NCBI GenBank assembly: GCA_029263355.1
Contig: JAJCXQ010000924.1
Location: forward strand, 1-35,270
Length of the DNA stretch: 35,270 nt
Direction: 5' to 3'
Source: Acidobacteriota bacterium
GTDB taxonomy: Bacteria > Acidobacteriota > Thermoanaerobaculia > Multivoradales > J023
Below, piece after piece: positions 34,097-35,270 of this stretch. The notes under the pieces are model-generated. The model saw only the letters and a list, made by a program, of their open reading frames with translations, was not told the DNA's origin and made no database searches. The number at the start of each line of letters is the position of its first letter. Position 1 is the first letter of the stretch. The translations under genes and the position numbers were made by a program.

Positions 34097-35270
34097 TCAT
34101 GGTTCTTGCGAAGCGAGCGCCCGTCGCTGCGCTTCTTCGAGAAAACGAAGATCTGCTGGCTGAAGAACACCCCGTCGTTGCATCTCTTCCATCGCATCGG
34201 CGACGCGCTTCCACGTCACGCCGCTAGCATCCATCTCAGCGAGTCGCCATAGCGGCATCCATACATCGCGTTGTAGGCTGGCCGAGCTGGGATCGCCCTC
34301 GGCCAGTCGCCTGGCGATCTCGAAGCTCTGTTGGAAGCGGGTGGCCGCGGCGTCGAGATCGCCCTGTGCCACCAGCACGTCGCCGAGCTTCTCGAGACTC
34401 ACGCTGACATCGCGTTGCAGGGTCGCTGAGCTGGGGTCGCCCTCGGCCAGTCGCCTGGCGATCTCGAAGCTCTGCTGGAAGCGGGTGGCTGCACCGTCGA
34501 GATCCCCCTGCGCTACCAACACGTCACCTAGTTTGTTCAGACTCACGCTAACATCGCGTTGCAAGCTCGCCGAGCTGGGGTCGGTGTCGGCCAGTTGCCG
34601 CCGAATCTCGAAGCTCTGCTGGAAGCGAGTGGCTGCGCCGCTCAGATCCCCCTGCGCCAGCAGCACGTCGCCGAGTTTCTCGAGACTCACGCTGACATCG
34701 CGTTGTCGGCTCGCCGAGCTGGGGTCGCCCTCGGCCAGTCGCCGCCGAATCTCGAAGCTCTGCTGGAAGCGGGTGGCCGCGGCGCTCAGGTCCCCCTGCG
34801 CCAGCAGCACGTCGCCAAGCTTGTCGAGACTCACGCTGACATCGTGTTGCCGGCTGGCTGAGCTGAGATCGCCCTCGGCCAGTCGCCGCCGAATCTCGAA
34901 GCTCTGCTGGAAGCGGGTGGTCGCGCCGCCCAGATCCCCCTGCGCCAGCAGCACGTCGCCGAGCCGGTCGAGATTCACGCTCAGATCGCGTTGCCGGCTG
35001 GCCGAGTTGGGGTCGCCCTCGGCCTGTCGCCTGGCGATCTCGAAGCTCTGCTGGAAGCGGGTGGCTGCGCCGTCCGTATTCCCCTGTGCCACCAGCACGT
35101 CGCCGAGCTTGGTCAGACTCACGCTGACATCGCGTTGTCGGCTGGCCGAGCTGGGGTCGCCCTCGGCCAGTCGCTTGGCGATCTCGAAGCTCTGCTGGAA
35201 GCGGGTGGCCGCGCTGTCGAGATCCCCCTGGGCCACCAGCACGTCGCCGAGCTCATTCAACGCGACAGAC
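34097..35270 (-). CDS. TPR-array protein, C-terminal part (5' end outside window)
   Basis: The frame stays open to the right edge, where (S-V-A-L-N-E-L-G) still fits the repeat, so the true start and any N-terminal domain are missing. The visible part is seven near-identical 48-residue TPR units of the form LGDVLVAQGDLDAAATRFQQ followed by SFEIARRLAEGDPSSASLQR and DVSVSLEK, then a 60-residue helical tail (WKRVADAMEEMQRRGV...EEAQRRALASQEP). Such young, near-identical TPR arrays are typical C-terminal sensor regions of STAND-NTPase, CHAT/caspase or TIR conflict proteins, as well as of signalling scaffolds. What it does depends on the unseen N-terminus. It converges with the BNR gene. Confidence 0.85.
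   Translation of the reverse strand, partial: SVALNELGDVLVAQGDLDSAATRFQQSFEIAKRLAEGDPSSASRQRDVSVSLTKLGDVLVAQGNTDGAATRFQQSFEIARRQAEGDPNSASRQRDLSVNLDRLGDVLLAQGDLGGATTRFQQSFEIRRRLAEGDLSSASRQHDVSVSLDKLGDVLLAQGDLSAAATRFQQSFEIRRRLAEGDPSSASRQRDVSVSLEKLGDVLLAQGDLSGAATRFQQSFEIRRQLADTDPSSASLQRDVSVSLNKLGDVLVAQGDLDGAATRFQQSFEIARRLAEGDPSSATLQRDVSVSLEKLGDVLVAQGDLDAAATRFQQSFEIARRLAEGDPSSASLQRDVWMPLWRLAEMDASGVTWKRVADAMEEMQRRGVLQPADLRFLEEAQRRALASQEP
34269..35270 (-). repeat. 144-bp tandem repeat array (about seven units)
   Basis: The period is exactly 144 bases: for example the CGTTG-start block recurs at 34269 and 34413. Units are highly similar at the DNA level and encode the 48-residue TPRs. The array continues to the right edge, so the total copy number is unknown. 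Confidence 0.93.

Noticed and set aside
34269..35270. Regular repeats that could be mistaken for a CRISPR array
   Set aside because: The units are 144 bases, all coding in one open frame, with no unique spacers.

Overview
The window reads as a chromosomal segment of an environmental Gram-negative bacterium, most likely Acidobacteriota (Thermoanaerobaculia-like). That placement is inferred from protein types, not from a marker gene. The indicators are an Oar-type TonB-dependent receptor with an N-terminal carboxypeptidase-regulatory domain, VWFA-related secreted proteins, a CRTAC1/ASPIC-UnbV protein, a sortilin-like BNR propeller, many secreted TPR proteins, and a leftover N-terminus of the acidobacterial type of Ser/Thr kinase. 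The DNA looks GC-rich and densely coding. No rRNA, tRNA, CRISPR array, transposase or integrase was seen.

Layout. 1-4658: a TatD-type hydrolase fragment and an OmpA-domain protein (minus), a DinB-like exported protein (plus), then a translationally coupled minus pair of a VWFA-like protein and an SH3-gluzincin protease. 4939-11746: a CRTAC1 protein coupled to a TPR protein (plus), facing a TPR lipo/exported protein and an 822-residue membrane phosphodiesterase with TPRs (minus). 11869-16722: a VWFA-related exported protein and an Oar-like receptor, convergent on a strong bidirectional terminator. 16723-17660: the only long non-coding stretch, holding a good promoter and two hairpin structures. 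17661-19541: a GT-C-type membrane glycosyltransferase-like protein. 19689-23237: two tandem GAPDH paralogues, an enoyl-CoA hydratase-like protein and a YigZ/IMPACT protein on plus. 23239-24933: an AAC(3)-family protein and an M23 peptidase on minus.

25227-26811 is a small accessory patch: a 72-residue stub of a Ser/Thr kinase N-terminus, a PilZ protein with a near-leaderless promoter, and a Panacea-type antitoxin/toxin pair in which both genes carry an apparent frameshift. 26993-34015 holds two very large secreted proteins transcribed divergently. 34097-35270 is the C-terminal part of a protein built from near-identical 48-residue TPR units; it runs off the right edge.

Most genes encode envelope or secreted functions (receptor, adhesin-like repeats, proteases, propellers, TPR scaffolds). 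The strongest candidates for new biology are the divergent GAPDH paralogue fused by translation coupling to a normal one, the Panacea toxin-antitoxin locus, the truncated kinase N-terminus, the SPFH-phosphodiesterase-TPR fusion, and the recently expanded TPR array.
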